Below, one piece after another: positions 5,419 through 6,144 of a DNA stretch of 6,144 nt. The DNA is from an uncultured Rhizobiaceae group bacterium (lineage in GTDB: Bacteria; Pseudomonadota; Alphaproteobacteria; Rhizobiales; Rhizobiaceae), in assembly GCA_905479965.1 (NCBI GenBank), contig CAJQOR010000475.1:1-6144 (forward strand), in the 5' to 3' direction. Below the pieces are notes generated by a model, which saw nothing but the letters and a program-made list of their open reading frames with translations, had not been told where the DNA came from and made no database searches. Positions within the stretch are counted from its first letter, which is position 1. Each line of letters starts with the position of its first letter. The position numbers were made by a program, and so were the translations under genes.

Positions 5419-6009
5419 TTAATTTGTAAAACCGCCAACAGTACCTTTTGGCAGGCATTTTACCTTCACTGGATACCAAACCCAAGCCTTTGTCTCGTTT
5501 TTCGCGATCGGGCTATTATTATAGAGTTTTGTTGTCGCTGAAATTTGGAAATATGCGCTCACAGTTGTGGAAGCACCGGTTGTTAATGCATTGCGGTGAC
5601 TTGCTAGTTTTGCATTACAGGCTTGGATTGGATTATTTCCTGAAAACGTAACTTCTGAAATTTTGATATTCGGCTGTAGCGATTTGGAAAACGTGCGGCT
5701 GTTGTGGCTGTAAGTTTTGTCCCAATTGGCCGTATATTCGCCAATCACTGCATTGCCAGAAGCAACTTTCGCCTTCTTAATTTTTTTGCCCCAAGCAGCT
5801 TTGGCATATAGCTTTAAACCAAATTTGTGCGAATGAGTTTTGATCTTGTTGTATTTGCTGCCAGTTGCCTGCACTTCGATTGGCACAATATCTATACCTT
5901 CTTTTGCCACAGAGACGCTTTGCACTGGACCTGCAAGTGCTGCAGATGTTGCACCAGCAAAAATTGATGTTGCGATTGCGATTTGTGTAATAGTTTTTAC
6001 CATAGTCAT
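5419..6009 (-). CDS. Secreted lysine-rich protein of unknown function
   Basis: This 196-residue protein has a clear Sec signal peptide: a short basic start (MTMVKT), a hydrophobic core (about 8-20) and SAALA before a cleavage site expected after Ala26. The mature part of about 170 residues is rich in Lys, Asn, Ser and Thr and looks basic, with the cluster WGKKIKKAKVASG (73-85). Only two cysteines, Cys131 and Cys185, are present, so one periplasmic disulfide is likely. The alternating pattern of the second half (SAYFQISATTKLY, AWVWYPVKVKC) suggests a beta-rich fold. I do not recognise a family. The first ATG is chosen because AAAGGAGA (6024-6017) lies at the right distance; the second ATG, two codons on, is too far. 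The gene ends with its own terminator, so it is probably a single transcription unit. No strong promoter is evident upstream. Confidence 0.8.
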   Translation of the reverse strand: MTMVKTITQIAIATSIFAGATSAALAGPVQSVSVAKEGIDIVPIEVQATGSKYNKIKTHSHKFGLKLYAKAAWGKKIKKAKVASGNAVIGEYTANWDKTYSHNSRTFSKSLQPNIKISEVTFSGNNPIQACNAKLASHRNALTTGASTTVSAYFQISATTKLYNNSPIAKNETKAWVWYPVKVKCLPKGTVGGFTN

Positions 6010-6144
6010 ATTGAGTTCTCCTTTAGTACCCTCATTTCAAATTCGGAGATGTCGCCCCCGATTTGATAAAATTGAAAATCGATGTGTTTCGATGAATGAG
6101 GTTCTAACAAACGCATTTTGAAGACCCGCTGAATGGGTTGTTCA

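Overview
The window looks like a chromosomal stretch of a mid-GC alphaproteobacterium, probably Hyphomicrobiales or a relative. This is inferred from the alphaproteobacterial style of the nicotinate phosphoribosyltransferase and of the short PilZ protein, and from the mixed codon use; no rRNA or other strict marker is present. Most of it is ordinary housekeeping and hypothetical sequence. The unusual part lies between about 4.09 and 4.87 kb.

Left part (1-1680, minus strand): pncB (NAD salvage) is followed 17 nt downstream by a VOC/glyoxalase-fold gene that runs off the left edge, so the two probably form one operon. A sigma70-like promoter can be read upstream of pncB. Divergent from it, after a spacer of about 300 nt, is a short plus-strand PilZ-domain gene (1909-2385), which probably starts 18 nt downstream of the longest possible start.

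Middle part (2420-4126): a small membrane methyltransferase-like protein (minus) is divergent from a complete HI0933/YhiN-family flavoprotein gene (plus). The methyltransferase start is best placed at 2866, which gives an 84-nt spacer between the two genes.

Accessory island (4088-4872): the last 12 codons and stop of the flavoprotein gene occur a second time exactly 90 bp downstream. The peptide is identical but the serine and alanine codons differ, which looks like a recombination or insertion scar. Directly after the second copy comes a toxin-antitoxin locus of the BrnT/BrnA type. It has a good promoter whose -10 region is covered by one of two related palindromes 13 bp apart (probable BrnA operators), a brnT toxin gene with a -1 frameshift and no ATG start, and an intact brnA antitoxin gene. 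The locus therefore appears to be a decaying TA module with the antitoxin kept.

Right part (4873-6144): a three-helix membrane protein of unknown function (plus) follows a leader with a perfect inverted repeat. It converges on a gene for a secreted, lysine-rich protein of unknown function (minus), which has its own intrinsic terminator. The last 135 bases are the upstream region of that secreted-protein gene; I see no further gene in them and no convincing promoter.

I do not see a clearly new multi-gene system. The best leads are the duplicated gene end next to the TA locus, the paired operator, and the broken toxin beside an intact antitoxin.
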